This document shows positions 63,887 to 64,000 of a stretch of DNA of 64,000 bases, piece after piece. The stretch comes from Bacteroidia bacterium (GTDB lineage Bacteria > Bacteroidota > Bacteroidia > UKL13-3): NCBI GenBank assembly GCA_021740845.1, contig JAIOYZ010000006.1, positions 98,950-162,949 on the forward strand. Direction: 5' to 3'. The notes below the pieces were generated by a model. The model searched no databases. It was given only the letters and a program-made list of their open reading frames with translations, and was not told the origin of the DNA. Position 1 is the first letter of the stretch. Each line of letters opens with the position of its first letter. Position numbers and translations under genes: made by a program.

Positions 63887-64000
63887 TCTGGCAACGACAT
63901 ACTTTCCCAGGTATTACCCAAGTATCATCTGCGCTGATGGGCTTAACTACTCTGTTCGGAAAGGGAAGAGGTGGACACCATCGCTAAAGTCACCAAGAAG
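63887..64000 (-). rRNA. rrf: 5S ribosomal RNA (3' part to nearly complete)
   Basis: Reading the minus strand gives GGTGACTTTAGCGATGGTG, then CACCTCTTCCC, CCGAACAGAGTAGTTAAGCC, CTGCGC-type loop D sequence and finally CTGGGAAAGTATGTCGTTGCCAGA. CCGAACnnAGnAGTTAAGCC is the diagnostic 5S core. About 114 bases are present, so it is complete or lacks only a few bases at its 5' end. The rest of the operon (23S, 16S) should lie to the right. Confidence 0.94.

Overview
This window is an AT-rich (by eye about 35% GC, not counted) chromosomal segment of a member of the Bacteroidota. The evidence is a SusC/SusD pair next to a glycoside hydrolase family 97 enzyme, four secreted proteins with C-terminal type IX secretion (T9SS) sorting domains, a PorP/SprF-like barrel, an S16 with a long acidic tail, and a promoter of the Bacteroidota TTTG / TAnnTTTG type. 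I cannot name a genus. The mix (gliding/T9SS-type surface proteins, DAP pathway, many lipoproteins) fits a free-living Chitinophagia, Sphingobacteriia or Cytophagia-like organism.

Layout. 1-8117: a polysaccharide utilisation cluster with SusD (cut by the window edge) and SusC on the minus strand, divergent from a secreted multi-domain protein and a GH97 alpha-glucosidase. 8197-17591: a plus-strand run with an ArsC-like protein, a YdeI-like protein, a large TPR protein coupled to an outer-membrane barrel, murA, a thioredoxin-fold protein without its cysteines, grpE and dnaJ. 17588-19270: two tandem paralogous surface proteins on the minus strand. 19443-22883: an ABC-2 exporter pair plus an MFS transporter. 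22880-39896: mostly minus-strand housekeeping genes (rimM, rpsP, purB, rseP, dxr, a GH3-like adenylating enzyme, a DUF4139 protein, an acyl-CoA carboxylase beta chain, a SNF2 helicase, dapF), with tag on the plus strand. 40047-44536: a Do-family protease, lysA and a HerA-like ATPase. 44536-49193: an accessory stretch with a probable 1.9-kb insertion carrying a PorP-like gene and an unknown gene, an ORF6N protein with a 35-bp palindrome inside its gene, a serine hydrolase, and a toxin-antitoxin pair whose PIN toxin is interrupted by a stop codon. 49533-54473: dnaE, trxA and a DUF58 protein. 54696-63395: lipoprotein, transglutaminase-like, WG-repeat and T9SS cargo genes separated by repeat-rich gaps. 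The right end is the 3' end of an rRNA operon (5S rRNA, minus strand) with its terminator.

The most unusual signal does not belong to any one gene. The decamer GGTTTGAACC (or its complement GGTTCAAACC), usually within TTCGGTTTGAACCAAA, occurs 28 times by my hand count, against roughly 0.1 expected from base composition. It lies in both orientations, in gaps and in coding sequence, and coding copies are read in several frames. One pair is inverted with perfect 16-bp arms, and one tandem repeat is built around it. This resembles the logic of cyanobacterial HIP1 or of DNA uptake sequences, and I know of no described counterpart in Bacteroidota. Second in interest are the 23-bp direct repeats bracketing the 44.5-46.5 kb insertion, where the downstream copy preserves the last codons and stop of the gene at the upstream end.
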